This document shows, piece by piece, positions 44,716-55,801 of a DNA stretch of 64,000 bases. The DNA is taken from contig NZ_CP109487.1 in assembly GCF_036227605.1 (NCBI RefSeq), forward strand, positions 8,667,001 to 8,731,000, read 5' to 3'. The position numbers and the translations under genes were made by a program. The notes below the pieces were generated by a model that made no database searches, was not told the origin of the DNA, and saw only the letters and a list, made by a program, of their open reading frames with translations. The stretch comes from Streptomyces sp. NBC_01439 (GTDB taxonomy: Bacteria; Actinomycetota; Actinomycetes; Streptomycetales; Streptomycetaceae). The stretch's first letter is position 1, and each line of letters starts with the position of its first letter.

Positions 44716-46269
44716 TCAGGCGACGACGCGCAGGCGCGTCACGCCCGCGTCGAGCGCGCCGCGGACGTGGCCGTTCGGCGCGGCCGCGGTCCGTTGGAGG
44801 AACCGGACGGCCTCGGCGGTGATGACTTCGCCCGGCAGGACGTTGGGGATGCCCGGCGGGTACGCCGCCAGGGTGTCCGCCGAGATCCGTCCGACGGCCT
44901 CTTCCGCAGGCACGACCACGGCCGGGCTCAGGAAGGCCCCGCGGGCGGTGAGCTTCGTGCCACCGGGAGCCGGCAGCTGCAGCACGCCGCCGCCGCCGGC
45001 GGCGGCGGCGCCGGCCGAGTCGTTGGTGAGCGGCGAGGGCAGGGTGTGCAGCGCTTCCACGAAACGGTCCGTGTCGGGGACGCAACCCGCGCCGATCACG
45101 GCGACGATCGCCGCGTCGGTCGCCACTTCGACCATGACCTGATGGTCCCGGAAGAGCCGGCGCCTGGCCTCGTGGCCCGTGATCCCGCCGGCGCGGGTGT
45201 CGATCGCGACGCGCAGCGGGTCGGCCCGGACGATGTCGGGGAAGGCGTGGAACCCGTCGCTCACCACCGTGAAGCGGCCCAGCGCGCGCACGGCGCCGCG
45301 CACCCGGTCCGCGGCCGCGACCGAGCTGCCCGTCGCGTCGGCGGCGGTGACCAGGTTCCTCCGGGCGAGATCGAGCGACGCGGTCAGCAGCGCGCTCGCG
45401 CTGGTGGACTGCACGAGCCGGAACGCCCGGTCCACGAGCGGTTCGAGCAGGTCCGCGAAGGGGCCCTCCGCCAGGTGCAGCATCGCCGACTGCGTCAGGC
45501 TGCCCGCCAGTTTGTGCGTGCTCGAGGTCACCAGGTCGGCGCCCAGGGAGAGGGCGCCGGCGGGGAGGCTCGGGTGGAAGCCGAAGTGCGATCCCCACGC
45601 CTCGTCGACGATCAGGGGTACCCCTGCGGCGTGGGCGGCGTCCGCTACGGCGCGCACGTCGGCCACCGCGCCGAAGTAGCTCGGGGACACGATGTACACG
45701 GCGGCCGCGTCCGGTGTCCGTTCGAGCGCCGCCGCCACGTCCGCGGCCGTCACACCGTGGGCGATGCCCTGCTCCGGGTCGACGGACGGCTGGACGAAGA
45801 CGGCGTCCAGACCCGACAGCACCAACCCGTCGATCACGCTGGAGTGCACGCTGCGCTGCACGACGAGCGTGCGCCCCAGAGCGGGGGCGACCATCGAGGC
45901 GATCTGATTGCCCTGCGAGGCGCCGTTCGTCAGGAACCAGGTGCGCCGCGCGCCCCAGGCATCGGCAGCCAGCGCCAGAGCCGTGTCCAGCGGGGAGTCC
46001 GGGCCGAGGTCGATGCCGTCGAGCAGCGGCGGGAAGTCCAGCGCCGTGATCCGGGGGCCGAAGAAGGCGGCGAGGTCCGAACCGGGGGCCGCGGCATGGC
46101 CGGGGACGTTCAACCTCAGCCAGTCCCGCCCCGCATGGCCCAGCACCGCCTCGGCGTACGGGGTACGCAGCTGGCCGACGCCAGGACGGAAGGGCGAGGG
46201 CACCGGAGCGGTGGGGACGGACGTGGGGGAGGGCGAGGGGGTGCGGTGATCGGTCGTTCTGATGTTCAC
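44716..46269 (-). CDS. Orn/Lys/Arg decarboxylase-family PLP enzyme
   Basis: A 517-residue fold-type I PLP enzyme of the Orn/Lys/Arg decarboxylase major-domain group (SpeA-like, without the long N-terminal wing domain). The PLP Lys is in SSTHKLAGSLTQ, PLP-stacking residues are in TNGASQGN, and the PLP Asp is in IVDEAWGSHFGFHP. The C-terminal domain contains YPPGIPNVLPGE, typical of these decarboxylases. It would produce a polyamine such as cadaverine or agmatine. It is divergent from a LysR regulator with a 72-base spacer, the usual arrangement for control. Confidence 0.87.
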   Translation of the reverse strand: MNIRTTDHRTPSPSPTSVPTAPVPSPFRPGVGQLRTPYAEAVLGHAGRDWLRLNVPGHAAAPGSDLAAFFGPRITALDFPPLLDGIDLGPDSPLDTALALAADAWGARRTWFLTNGASQGNQIASMVAPALGRTLVVQRSVHSSVIDGLVLSGLDAVFVQPSVDPEQGIAHGVTAADVAAALERTPDAAAVYIVSPSYFGAVADVRAVADAAHAAGVPLIVDEAWGSHFGFHPSLPAGALSLGADLVTSSTHKLAGSLTQSAMLHLAEGPFADLLEPLVDRAFRLVQSTSASALLTASLDLARRNLVTAADATGSSVAAADRVRGAVRALGRFTVVSDGFHAFPDIVRADPLRVAIDTRAGGITGHEARRRLFRDHQVMVEVATDAAIVAVIGAGCVPDTDRFVEALHTLPSPLTNDSAGAAAAGGGGVLQLPAPGGTKLTARGAFLSPAVVVPAEEAVGRISADTLAAYPPGIPNVLPGEVITAEAVRFLQRTAAAPNGHVRGALDAGVTRLRVVA

Positions 46270-46329
46270 CCCCGGAGCGTGACAGCCGTCCAGTCATTGA
46301 GGAACAGTGCACTTTTCGTTACCCCTCCA

Positions 46330-46335
46330 TACGAT
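46330..46335 (+). promoter_or_regulatory. -10 box of the leaderless LysR gene
   Basis: TACGAT followed by exactly six bases (GTCTAT) leads into the ATG at 46342, so the transcript probably starts at the start codon. An 8-bp palindrome AGTGCACT (46306-46313) sits near the -35 position in the shared spacer. Confidence 0.45.
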
Positions 46336-46341
46336 GTCTAT

Positions 46342-47259
46342 ATGCTCGACGTCAGGCAGCTCCAGGTGCTGCGCTCCATCGCGCAGGAGGGCTCGCTCGC
46401 CGCAGCCGGCCGCGCACTGCACTACAGCCAGCCCACGATCACCCACCACCTCGCCGCCCTGGAAGCCCACTTCAACGCCCGGCTGGTCCAGCGCGGACCG
46501 CGCGGCGCCGTTCTGACCGAGCTCGGCGAAGCCCTGCTGCCGCACGCCGAAGCCGTGCTCGACCGGCTGCGCCACGCCGAGCTGGAGGTGCGCAACCTTG
46601 CCGAGCGCGGCATGCGCACCCTCCACATCGGCACGTTCCCCACGGCGGGCGCCCTGCTGCTGGCCCCCGCGGTCAAGCGCCTCTACCAGCAAGGGGTCCA
46701 CATCTCGCTCACCGAAGGCGAGCTCCCCCTCCTGCTGCGCGGGTTGCGGGCCAGAGAGCTCGACGCCGCCCTCGTCTTCTCACAACCGGGCGACAGCCTC
46801 GACCTCGACGAGGACTTCGAAGTGCACCCGCTGTTGTCCGACCCGCTGCTCCTGGTCATGCCGGAGGACCACCCCTGCGCATCGCAGGACCAGGTGTCCC
46901 TCGGGGAACTGCGGGACACCGCGTGGGTGGGCGCCGCCGACCCGCACGACCCCTGCGACCGCGTCCTGGCGTGGGCGTGCGGCCAAGAGGGGTACGAGCC
47001 CCTGCACGTGATGCGCACCGACGACTACGCGGTGGTCCAGGGCCTCGTCGCCGCGGGAACGGGCGTGGCCCTCGTCCCGCGGCTCGCCCTGGGACAGTCC
47101 AGGCCCGACCTGGTGGTCCGCCCCCTGGCCCGACCCGATCTCGCCCGGGAAATCAGCGTCGCCGTACTGCGGACCACCTCGACCGGCGCCGCCCAGGAAC
47201 TGATCGGGGCGCTACGGGAGCAGGCCGCGCTGATCGCGGACCGCTGGGCCGCGGCCTGA
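46342..47259 (+). CDS. LysR family transcriptional regulator
   Basis: A 305-residue regulator. The N-terminal winged HTH (residues about 1-60) reads LDVRQLQVLRSIAQEGSLAAAGRALHYSQPTITHHLAALEAH. The periplasmic-binding-type effector domain follows. The HTH sequence resembles the actinobacterial group in which the recognition helix has SQPTITHHL. It is divergent from the decarboxylase gene, so control of polyamine or amino-acid decarboxylation is likely but inferred. Confidence 0.9.
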   Translation: MLDVRQLQVLRSIAQEGSLAAAGRALHYSQPTITHHLAALEAHFNARLVQRGPRGAVLTELGEALLPHAEAVLDRLRHAELEVRNLAERGMRTLHIGTFPTAGALLLAPAVKRLYQQGVHISLTEGELPLLLRGLRARELDAALVFSQPGDSLDLDEDFEVHPLLSDPLLLVMPEDHPCASQDQVSLGELRDTAWVGAADPHDPCDRVLAWACGQEGYEPLHVMRTDDYAVVQGLVAAGTGVALVPRLALGQSRPDLVVRPLARPDLAREISVAVLRTTSTGAAQELIGALREQAALIADRWAAA

Positions 47260-47275
47260 CCGCGCACCCCCCGCT

Positions 47276-47779
47276 TCAGGCCGTCCTGGTGCTGAAGGAG
47301 GGGGTCGGGGACGGCAGCCGCAGTGGCTTCGCAACCGCCGCGCAGAAGTCGGCGAGCCCCGTCGCCAGGGCGGCCCGGGAGGCTTCCGGCATCGCGGACA
47401 TCGCCTCGGCCAGCGCCTCCTGCCTGCGGGCGCGCAGCCGTTCCAGATACGCCCGGCCCGCGGGAGTCAGGCCGAGCAGCACTTCGCGGCGGTCGTCGGA
47501 TCCGGGGTGCCGTTCGAGGAAGCCCACGGCCTGCAGCCGGTCGCACAGCCGGGTAACGGACGGCGGGGCCGCCTCCAGTAGCATGCCGAGATCGCGGAGG
47601 TTCAGCTGGTCGTTCGCCTCGACGAGGAACAGCACCCGGGCCTGCGCGGAGGAGACGGGCGCCGCGCTGGCCGTGTCCCGGCCCCGCTCCCATACCACCT
47701 CCAGCAGCTCGATCAGCTCGCTCATTTCCGCCACCGCCGACACGGCGGGCCGCGGAGAGCCGATCGACCGCTGACTCAT
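47276..47779 (-). CDS. MarR family transcriptional regulator
   Basis: A 167-residue winged-helix regulator. It has LNLRDLGMLLEAAPPSVTRLCDRLQAVGFLERHPGSDDRREVLLGLTPAGR, in which the wing Arg and DRR motif are clear. It starts with ATG 47779, preceded by GGGAG at a six-base spacing. It is divergent from the PP2C gene next door, which it may control. It is similar in sequence and context to the second MarR at 49139. Confidence 0.9.
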   Translation of the reverse strand: MSQRSIGSPRPAVSAVAEMSELIELLEVVWERGRDTASAAPVSSAQARVLFLVEANDQLNLRDLGMLLEAAPPSVTRLCDRLQAVGFLERHPGSDDRREVLLGLTPAGRAYLERLRARRQEALAEAMSAMPEASRAALATGLADFCAAVAKPLRLPSPTPSFSTRTA

Positions 47780-47856
47780 GTGACACTCCCTACCGGACGT
47801 ACGCGCAGCCCTTCCCCGGCGGACCGGCGGCTTCGTCGTCCCCCATCTTGGCAGTT

Positions 47857-49095
47857 GTGAGAGAGACAGGTACGGGGCCGGTGACTGAAGGCGTACGCGG
47901 CGAGGGGGTCGGGGGTGGCGGGGACGTCGAGCGCGCGCTGCGCGGCGCCGCCCCCCACGCGCTGTTCGAGGAGGTCCGGGGCATCCTGACCCGCGACCAC
48001 GGGGCGGCCGGCGCCGAACTGCTGATGGCGGACTACGCCTCGGCACGGCTCCAGCCCGTCACGGCGCAGCCGTTCACCGCCGAATCCGTGTCGGCGTACA
48101 ACGGTCCCGAGGGCCGGGCGTTCGGCGCCCAGGAAGCGCACGTGGTACCCGGGGAGGACGGGATCACCGTGCACCTGCCGGTGACCGTGCGCGGCGACCG
48201 GCTCGGGGTCCTGAGCGTCCGTTACCCGGCGGGCCGCCCGGTCGGTGGGCTGGTCGGCCCGCTGCAGGACGTGGCGGACGCGCTGGCCCACGAGATCCTC
48301 GTCGCCGACCGCGACACCGATTTCTTCCTGCAGGCGCGCCGGGCCAAGCGGCTCACCCTGGCCGCCGAGATGCAGTGGCAGCTGCTGCCGGGGCGCTCGT
48401 GCTCCCGGCCCGAGTACGACCTCGGGGCCCAACTGGATCCCGCGTACGCCATCTTCGGCGACAGCTTCGACTGGTCGGCCTCCGCCGACCACCTGACGCT
48501 GACCGTCAACAACGGCATGGGCGAGGGCATCGACGCGGCGCTGCTGACCAGCCTCGCCGTCAGCGCCCTGCGCAACGCCCGGCGCGCCGGCCTCGACCTC
48601 GCCGATCAGGCGGCCCTGGCGGACCAGGCCCTGTACGGCCAGTACCAGGGGCGGTTGCACCTGGCGATGCTGCTGCTCCGCTTCGGCCTGGACACCGGTG
48701 AGGTCGAGGTCATCGACGCCGGGTCGCCCCGGGTCTGGCGGCTGCGCGGGGGCACCGCGGAGCGGGTCGGGCTGGAGGCGCAGCTGCCGCTCGGCATGTT
48801 CGAGGACACCGTCTACACCGCCCAGCGCTTCCAAGTGCTGCCCGGGGACCGGCTGTTCTTCCTGAGCGACGGCGTCTACGACGTCCTTTCCCCCGGGGGC
48901 GAGCCGTACGGCCTGCACGCCCTGACCCGGGCCATCATGAACACGCGGCTGCTGCCGCCCTCGCAGGTGCCGCGGGCGCTCCTGAAGGAGCTGCCGGGGT
49001 ACCGGGGCGACGTGGACGCCACCGACGACGCGATGGTCGTCTGCCTCGACTGGCGCGGCCGGTCCGGTACGGAGGCCGGCGGCGGCGCGCGGTAG
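47857..49095 (+). CDS. PP2C/SpoIIE-type phosphatase with GAF-like N-terminus and degenerate metal site
   Basis: About 412 residues. The first 150 look like a GAF-type sensory region, then a short helix (LQARRAKRLTLAAEMQWQLLPG) leads into the SpoIIE/PP2C domain. The first metal motif is FGDSFDW. The second, usually DVSGHG or DAMGHG, here reads NNGMGEG, losing the Asp and His. SDGVYDVL and TDDAMVV are the later Asp motifs. It may be a scaffold or a slow phosphatase acting on an STAS protein. The start is uncertain: GTG 47857 or 47881. Confidence 0.78.
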   Translation: MRETGTGPVTEGVRGEGVGGGGDVERALRGAAPHALFEEVRGILTRDHGAAGAELLMADYASARLQPVTAQPFTAESVSAYNGPEGRAFGAQEAHVVPGEDGITVHLPVTVRGDRLGVLSVRYPAGRPVGGLVGPLQDVADALAHEILVADRDTDFFLQARRAKRLTLAAEMQWQLLPGRSCSRPEYDLGAQLDPAYAIFGDSFDWSASADHLTLTVNNGMGEGIDAALLTSLAVSALRNARRAGLDLADQAALADQALYGQYQGRLHLAMLLLRFGLDTGEVEVIDAGSPRVWRLRGGTAERVGLEAQLPLGMFEDTVYTAQRFQVLPGDRLFFLSDGVYDVLSPGGEPYGLHALTRAIMNTRLLPPSQVPRALLKELPGYRGDVDATDDAMVVCLDWRGRSGTEAGGGAR

Positions 49096-49138
49096 GCGGC
49101 CTGGGCCGAAGCGCGCCGGACGGTGGCACAGTGGAGGC

Positions 49139-49681
49139 ATGCCCCGTCCCGGCCGCTCCGGCGCGTACGAGGACCCGGCCGCGGCCCTCGCCGCCGCGGC
49201 GGACTTCCTCGCGGTGCTGCACGCCAGGGGCCAGGACGGTGTGGATCCGGCTGTATCGCCGTCGCAGCTGCGGGCGCTGCTCGCCGTGGAGGGTGCCGAG
49301 GGGGGCAACCTGCGGACTCTGGGCGACGTGCTCGGCTCGCGTCCGCCGTCGGTCACCCGGCTCTGCGACCGACTGGAGGCCATGGGGCTGCTGACCCGCT
49401 CACCCCATCCGTCCCGGCGCCGCGAGGTGGAGGTACGGCTCACACCGCAAGGGCGGGCGCTGCTGGACGAGCGGCGGGCGATCCGGGTGCGCGAGCTGTC
49501 GGCGGTGCTGGGGCGGATGGCGCCCGAGGCGGTGGACGCGCTGGTGGCGGGCCTGGAGGCGTTCCGGGAGGCCGCCGCGGGCTCGTACCCGGTCGCCGGC
49601 ACGCCCGCAAGTGCCGGCACGCCCGCGGGCGCCGGCTCCTCCGCCGCGTCGACGCCGGCCTCCGTCCCCGACAGCGCCTGA
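49139..49681 (+). CDS. MarR family transcriptional regulator
   Basis: A 180-residue regulator with GNLRTLGDVLGSRPPSVTRLCDRLEAMGLLTRSPHPSRRREVEVRLTPQG as the winged HTH. The C-terminus is a 30-residue Ala/Gly/Ser/Pro-rich tail. The spacing from CACAGT via GGAGGC to the ATG fits either a leaderless start or a very close ribosome site. It is followed by the promoter of the phosphatase-kinase operon, whose palindrome is a candidate operator for one of the two MarR proteins. Confidence 0.88.
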   Translation: MPRPGRSGAYEDPAAALAAAADFLAVLHARGQDGVDPAVSPSQLRALLAVEGAEGGNLRTLGDVLGSRPPSVTRLCDRLEAMGLLTRSPHPSRRREVEVRLTPQGRALLDERRAIRVRELSAVLGRMAPEAVDALVAGLEAFREAAAGSYPVAGTPASAGTPAGAGSSAASTPASVPDSA

Positions 49682-49803
49682 CGTCCGGGCCCCGGCGGCC
49701 GCTCCCGGTCCGGGGCTGGTTGCGAGCCCCGTCGGCGGCTCCCGGTCCACGGGTGGTTCCCGGTCCCTCCGCGGGATGACAGAATCATTGAGTTCGTAAA
49801 ATA

Positions 49804-49833
49804 TTGCCGAACGGCAAATGATCACTCTAGGCT
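49804..49833 (+). promoter_or_regulatory. Promoter with overlapping palindrome for the receiver-PP2C operon
   Basis: TTGCCG (49804-49809) and TAGGCT (49828-49833) form a good -35/-10 pair with 18-base spacing in an AT-rich patch. TTGCCGAACGGCAA (49804-49817) is a perfect inverted repeat covering the -35 box, a likely repressor site for the MarR protein encoded upstream. Confidence 0.65.
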
Positions 49834-49900
49834 TACCCGACGCAACCACGCGTCCGTCGGGCGTCCGCCGTGCGAGATGAGAAGGGACAGACGAGACGCC

Positions 49901-51189
49901 ATGGTGAGCCTCTCCGGGCTCGGGGCCCAACCCCCGTCCGCCCGCACGCCGCAGCCGCGGGTGGTCCAGCCCCGGCAGGAGTCCGCCGGGAGACCGGACG
50001 ATTCGCTGGCACTGTGGAACGGCCTACCCCCGTACGTCCTGCTCATCGAGGACGACGAGGGCGACGCCGTGCTCGTCGAGGAACTCGTGGAGGACAGCGG
50101 GATCGAGGTCCGCCTCGGCCGGGCCCGCTCCCTCGCCGACGCCCTGCACCTGCTGGAGGCCGAGGCCCCCGAGTGCGTCCTGCTGGACCTGCACCTGCCC
50201 GACGCCCAGGGCCTGGACGGGCTGGAGAAGGTCCTCGCCGTGTCCTCCGAGGCCGCGGTCGTCGTCCTGACGGGCCTGTCCGAGGAGGGGGCGGGACTGA
50301 CCGCCGTCGCGGCCGGCGCCCAGGACTACCTGGTCAAGGGACGCCTCGAGGCCGACGTCTTCATGCGGGCCATCCGCTACGCGATCCAGCGCAAGCGCAC
50401 CGAGCTGGCGGCCGTCGCCCTCCAGGCGGGCAAACTGCGCGCCGAGGAGAACGCCCGCCTCGAACGCGGCCTGCTCCCCACGCCGCTGCTGCTCGAGGAC
50501 GCGGCCGACGCCGTCACCGTCTGCGCCCGCTACCAGCCCGGGCGCGCCCAGACGCTGCTCGGCGGGGATTTCTACGACGTCGTCCAGACCCCGGACGGGG
50601 CCACGCACGCCGTCGTCGGCGACGTGTCCGGCCACGGTCCCAGCGAGGCGGCGCTCGGCGTGTGCCTGCGCGTCGCGTGGCGGTCGTTCGTCATGGCCGG
50701 CGCCCGCGGCGCCGAACTGCTCGGGCTCCTGGAGCGGATCCTGCTGGCGGAACGCTCGGGCCCCGAGATCTTCGCCACCCTCGTCTCCCTGACCCGTCCG
50801 GCAGGCACCCGCGCCGTCTCCGTACAGCGCGCCGGCCACCCCGGTTTCCTGGTCCGTTCGGCGGCCGGCGTGGAGCTGCGCACCGTTCCGGGCGGGCCCG
50901 CGCTGGGCATCCTGCCCGGCTGGGGCGCCGGCTGGCCCGTCACCGAGGTGGCCGTGGAGGCGGGCGGCGCCGTGGTGCTCTTCACGGACGGTCTGATCGA
51001 AGGGCGCATCGGACCCGGCTCCGACCGTCTCGACGAGACGGGCCTGCTGGAAATCGCCCGCAAGCACGCCGGCCTGCCCGCGGAACCGTTCGTCGACACC
51101 CTCATCCAGGCGGCGCAGGGCCTCGCCGCGGACTGGGGCGGCCTGGCCGACGACGTCGCCGTCCTCCACCTCGAATGGAACTCCTCCAC

Positions 51190-51193
<4 letters not shown>
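49901..51193 (+). CDS. Response-regulator receiver fused to a PP2C (RsbU-type) phosphatase
   Basis: A 430-residue protein. The receiver domain (about residues 44-165; acidic pair near 51, phospho-acceptor Asp96, Lys in YLVKGR) is followed by a linker helix and the PP2C domain with intact GGDFYD, GDVSGHG, FTDGLIEGR and ADDVAVL motifs. Phosphorylation by the coupled kinase should control dephosphorylation of an STAS antagonist. ATG 49901 is chosen; 49877 is possible. Its stop overlaps the kinase GTG by four bases. Confidence 0.9.
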
Positions 51194-52898
<1,705 letters not shown>

Positions 52899-52902
<4 letters not shown>

Positions 52903-53357
52903 GCACTCCCGCAGACCGGCCCCGGGCCACCCCCGCCGAAGTCCTGCTGGTCGAGGACGACGCGGGCGACGAGCTGATGACCCGAGAGGCCTTCGAGGAC
53001 AACAAGATCGGGAACGTGCTGCACGTCGTGCGGGACGGCTTGGAGGCCCTCGACTTCCTGTACCGCCGAGGCGAGCACGCCAACGCGCCGCGCCCGGACC
53101 TGATCCTGCTCGACCTGAACCTGCCGAAGTACGACGGACGGCAGGTCCTGGAGCGGATCAAGACGGATCCGGAGCTGAACCACATCCCCGTGGTCGTGCT
53201 CACCACCTCGGCGGCCGAGGAGGACATCCTGCGCAGCTACAAGCTGCACGCCAATGCCTACGTGACGAAGCCGGTGGACCTCGACCAGTTCATCCGGGCG
53301 ATCCAGCAGATCGACGACTTCTTCGTCACCGTGGTCAAGCTCCCCCGCGCACGGTGA
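52899..53357 (+). CDS. Single-domain response regulator (Rcp1-like)
   Basis: A 152-residue receiver only. The acidic pair is near residues 19-21 (LLVEDDAGDE), the phospho-acceptor is Asp72 (LLDLNLPKYDG) and Lys124 is in YVTKPVDL. No output domain is present, so it acts by protein contact or as a phosphate sink. It resembles cyanobacterial Rcp1, the partner of phytochrome kinases. The ATGA overlap with the kinase gene shows coupled translation. Confidence 0.9.
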
Positions 53358-53440
53358 GGCCGGTGGCCGGGCGGGTGGCCGTGGCGGCGACAGGACGCAA
53401 TGGTTCGGGAATGCGAACGGAAAGAGTGGGGAAGACGGAC

Positions 53441-53812
53441 ATGAGCAGCATGGACACACACGACGCCGAGGCACGCAGTCGCGTCGAAACCCGCTCCGAC
53501 GGGGACGTACGCATCATCGTGATGGCGGGTGAGTTCGACATGGACAACGTGGCCGATCTGCGGACCGCCATGGATCCGGCGGCGCCCGGTGTGGCCCGGT
53601 TCGTTCTGGACGTCGCCGGGGTGACGTTCGCGGACTCGACCGCGCTCAGCGTCATGCTGCAGCCCACGCTGCACCGGCCGGTGGTCCTGGCGGGGACCGT
53701 GCCGAGCCGTCTGGCCCGGCTGCTGGAGCTCACCGGTGCAGATCTGGCCTTCGCCACCGCGCCCAGCGTGGCCGAGGGCACGGTCATGACCGTCCCGCCC
53801 CGACAGGGGTGA
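53441..53812 (+). CDS. STAS-domain anti-sigma factor antagonist (RsbV/BldG-like)
   Basis: A 123-residue STAS protein with the phosphorylatable Ser at about residue 66 in FADSTALSVML. The unphosphorylated form binds an anti-sigma ATPase. GGGGAAG lies six bases before ATG 53441. With a PP2C phosphatase upstream and an RsbW-like ATPase directly downstream, it completes a partner-switching set. It lies 83 bases after the receiver gene, so it may have its own promoter. Confidence 0.85.
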   Translation: MSSMDTHDAEARSRVETRSDGDVRIIVMAGEFDMDNVADLRTAMDPAAPGVARFVLDVAGVTFADSTALSVMLQPTLHRPVVLAGTVPSRLARLLELTGADLAFATAPSVAEGTVMTVPPRQG

Positions 53813-53838
53813 ACGGCGTTCCCGTGAGGAGGTGAACG

Positions 53839-54306
53839 GTGCTGGACCACGCCGATACGAGCGGCATCAGAACGAGCCCGGGCGCGCCGCGCACCGCCAT
53901 GCAGGCGCGCGACCGCGTACGGGCCCTGCTGAGGTCCTCCACCGTCGCGCGGGTCGGCACCGCCGACGTGGACGTGGAGGTACTCCTCACCGACGCCCTG
54001 CTGGTGACCTCGGAGCTGGTCACGAACGCCATCCGGCACGGCGGCGGGCTGCTGGGCTTCGACGCCTCCCTGTGCGCCGGCGGGGCGGGCCTGCGGATCA
54101 CCGTCACGGACGCCGTCAGCACCGCTCCCCCGCCCTCCCGTCCTGCCGGTCCCTCCCGTCCGGCAGGCGCGGCGACGGGCCAGGGCGGCTACGGGTGGCC
54201 GCTGATACACCGCCTCGCACGCAGCGTGCGGATCACCCCTGCGGCGCACGGCGGCAAACGCATCGAGGTCGTCGTCCCGCTCGACGGCGCGCCCCGCTCC
54301 CCGTGA
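53839..54306 (+). CDS. RsbW-like ATP-binding (HATPase_c) anti-sigma factor/kinase
   Basis: A 155-residue GHKL ATPase. The N-box is in LVTSELVTNAIRHGGG, and a later Asp (VTDAVS) belongs to the Mg/ATP site. GGYGWPLI replaces the usual GRGLxLV box. An inserted Pro/Ala/Ser-rich loop (about residues 98-115) sits in the lid. It would phosphorylate the STAS protein encoded 26 bases upstream or sequester a sigma factor not present here. The GTG start follows GAGGAGG. Confidence 0.84.
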   Translation: MLDHADTSGIRTSPGAPRTAMQARDRVRALLRSSTVARVGTADVDVEVLLTDALLVTSELVTNAIRHGGGLLGFDASLCAGGAGLRITVTDAVSTAPPPSRPAGPSRPAGAATGQGGYGWPLIHRLARSVRITPAAHGGKRIEVVVPLDGAPRSP

Positions 54307-54585
54307 GTCTCCCGGCCGGTGTGAGGGCCCCACCGGTTTGGGGTCCGGGATTTCGGCCATACGGACGTCGAACACCCCGACACCGGTCGCCGGGGTGGGA
54401 GGGGGGAACTCGTATGACCGCGTCGTGCTCAGGTGTCAGTACTACGCCGAGGACAACCGGGTCGGCGCGCAGCACCTCCAGCGCGCCGGCGGCGGGCCCC
54501 GGCCGCCCGGACCGCACAGCAGGCGCCCGCCCCGTGCGGGTCCGGCGCCGACACGTCCCGGCCCCCCTACCCGAGGAGCCACGTC

Positions 54586-55794
54586 ATGACCACCACCGAC
54601 GACACCGTCACCACCGCGGCCGATGCCGCCGACCGGGCCGAGGAGCGGATCCACCGCATCCGCCGCCGTCTGGAACGCCTCATCGGCATTGCGGCGACCG
54701 AGGGGAACTCCGTACGTCCGTTGCGCAACGGCGACGAGATCTTCGCCTCGATGCTCGACGCCATCTCCTCCGCCCGGCACACCATCGACATGATGACCTT
54801 CGTCTACTGGAAGGGCGACATCGCCCGCCGGTTCGCCGAGGCCCTGGCCGAGCGGGCCCGCGACGGGGTGCGCGTACGGCTGTTGCTGGACGGCTTCGGC
54901 AGCCGCCTGATCGAGCGGGACCTGCTGGACCGGATGAGCACGGCCGGGGTGGACGTCGCATGGTTCCGCAGACCCGCCTTCCTCTCTCCGCTCAAGCAGA
55001 ACCACCGCTGCCACCGCAAGGTCCTCGTCGTCGACGAGCGGACCGCCTTCACGGGCGGCGTCGGCATAGCCGAGGAGTGGTGCGGCGACGCCCGCAACCC
55101 GCACGAGTGGCGTGACACGCATGCCGAGGTGCGCGGGCCGGCCGTCGACGGGATCGCGGCGGCGTTCGCCCAGAACTGGGCCGAATGCCATCCCGAACTC
55201 TTCGACGACCGTGACCGTTTCGTGAATCACGAGCCGGCCGGCTCCGCCGTCGTCCAGGTGGTGCGCGGCTCGGCCGCCTTCGGGTGGCAAGACATGCAGA
55301 CGCTGATGCGGGTCGTCCTGGAATCGGCGGAGGAGCGCGTGCGCCTGGCGACCGCGTACTTCGCCCCCGACGACTACTTCGTCGAGCTGCTGTCCGCCAC
55401 CGCCCGGCGGGGCGTGACGGTGGAGATCCTGCTGCCCGGCCCGCACACCGACAAGCGGGTGTGCCAACTGGCGGGGCAGCACCACTACGAGGCGCTCACC
55501 GCCGCCGGAGTGCGTATCCACCAGTACCAGCCGACGATGATGCACGCCAAGATCATGACGATGGACGGGGTGGTCTCCCTCATCGGCTCGTCGAACTTCA
55601 ACCGCCGCTCCCTCGACCACGACGAGGAGGTCATGTTGGCCGTCATGGACCCGGCCGTCACCCGCACCCTGGACGAGCATTACGAGGATGACCTCCGGGC
55701 CAGCACGCGCATCGCTCCGGGACGCTGGCGCCGCCGCTCCGTGCTCCAGCGCGCCCGGGAACTCTCGGTCCGGCCGCTGCGCCGCTTCCTGTGA
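54586..55794 (+). CDS. Phospholipase-D-family protein (cardiolipin synthase-like)
   Basis: A 402-residue enzyme with two HKD motifs: HRKVLVVD in the first half and HAKIMTMD in the second (with the following GSSNFNRRSLDHDEE). There are no transmembrane segments, so it lacks the N-terminal anchor of classic cardiolipin synthases. It would form or hydrolyse phosphodiesters at the membrane surface. GAGGAG lies seven bases before the ATG. It follows the signalling genes and may be under their stress control, but this is only positional. Confidence 0.86.
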   Translation: MTTTDDTVTTAADAADRAEERIHRIRRRLERLIGIAATEGNSVRPLRNGDEIFASMLDAISSARHTIDMMTFVYWKGDIARRFAEALAERARDGVRVRLLLDGFGSRLIERDLLDRMSTAGVDVAWFRRPAFLSPLKQNHRCHRKVLVVDERTAFTGGVGIAEEWCGDARNPHEWRDTHAEVRGPAVDGIAAAFAQNWAECHPELFDDRDRFVNHEPAGSAVVQVVRGSAAFGWQDMQTLMRVVLESAEERVRLATAYFAPDDYFVELLSATARRGVTVEILLPGPHTDKRVCQLAGQHHYEALTAAGVRIHQYQPTMMHAKIMTMDGVVSLIGSSNFNRRSLDHDEEVMLAVMDPAVTRTLDEHYEDDLRASTRIAPGRWRRRSVLQRARELSVRPLRRFL

Positions 55795-55801
55795 GGCGGC
55801 G

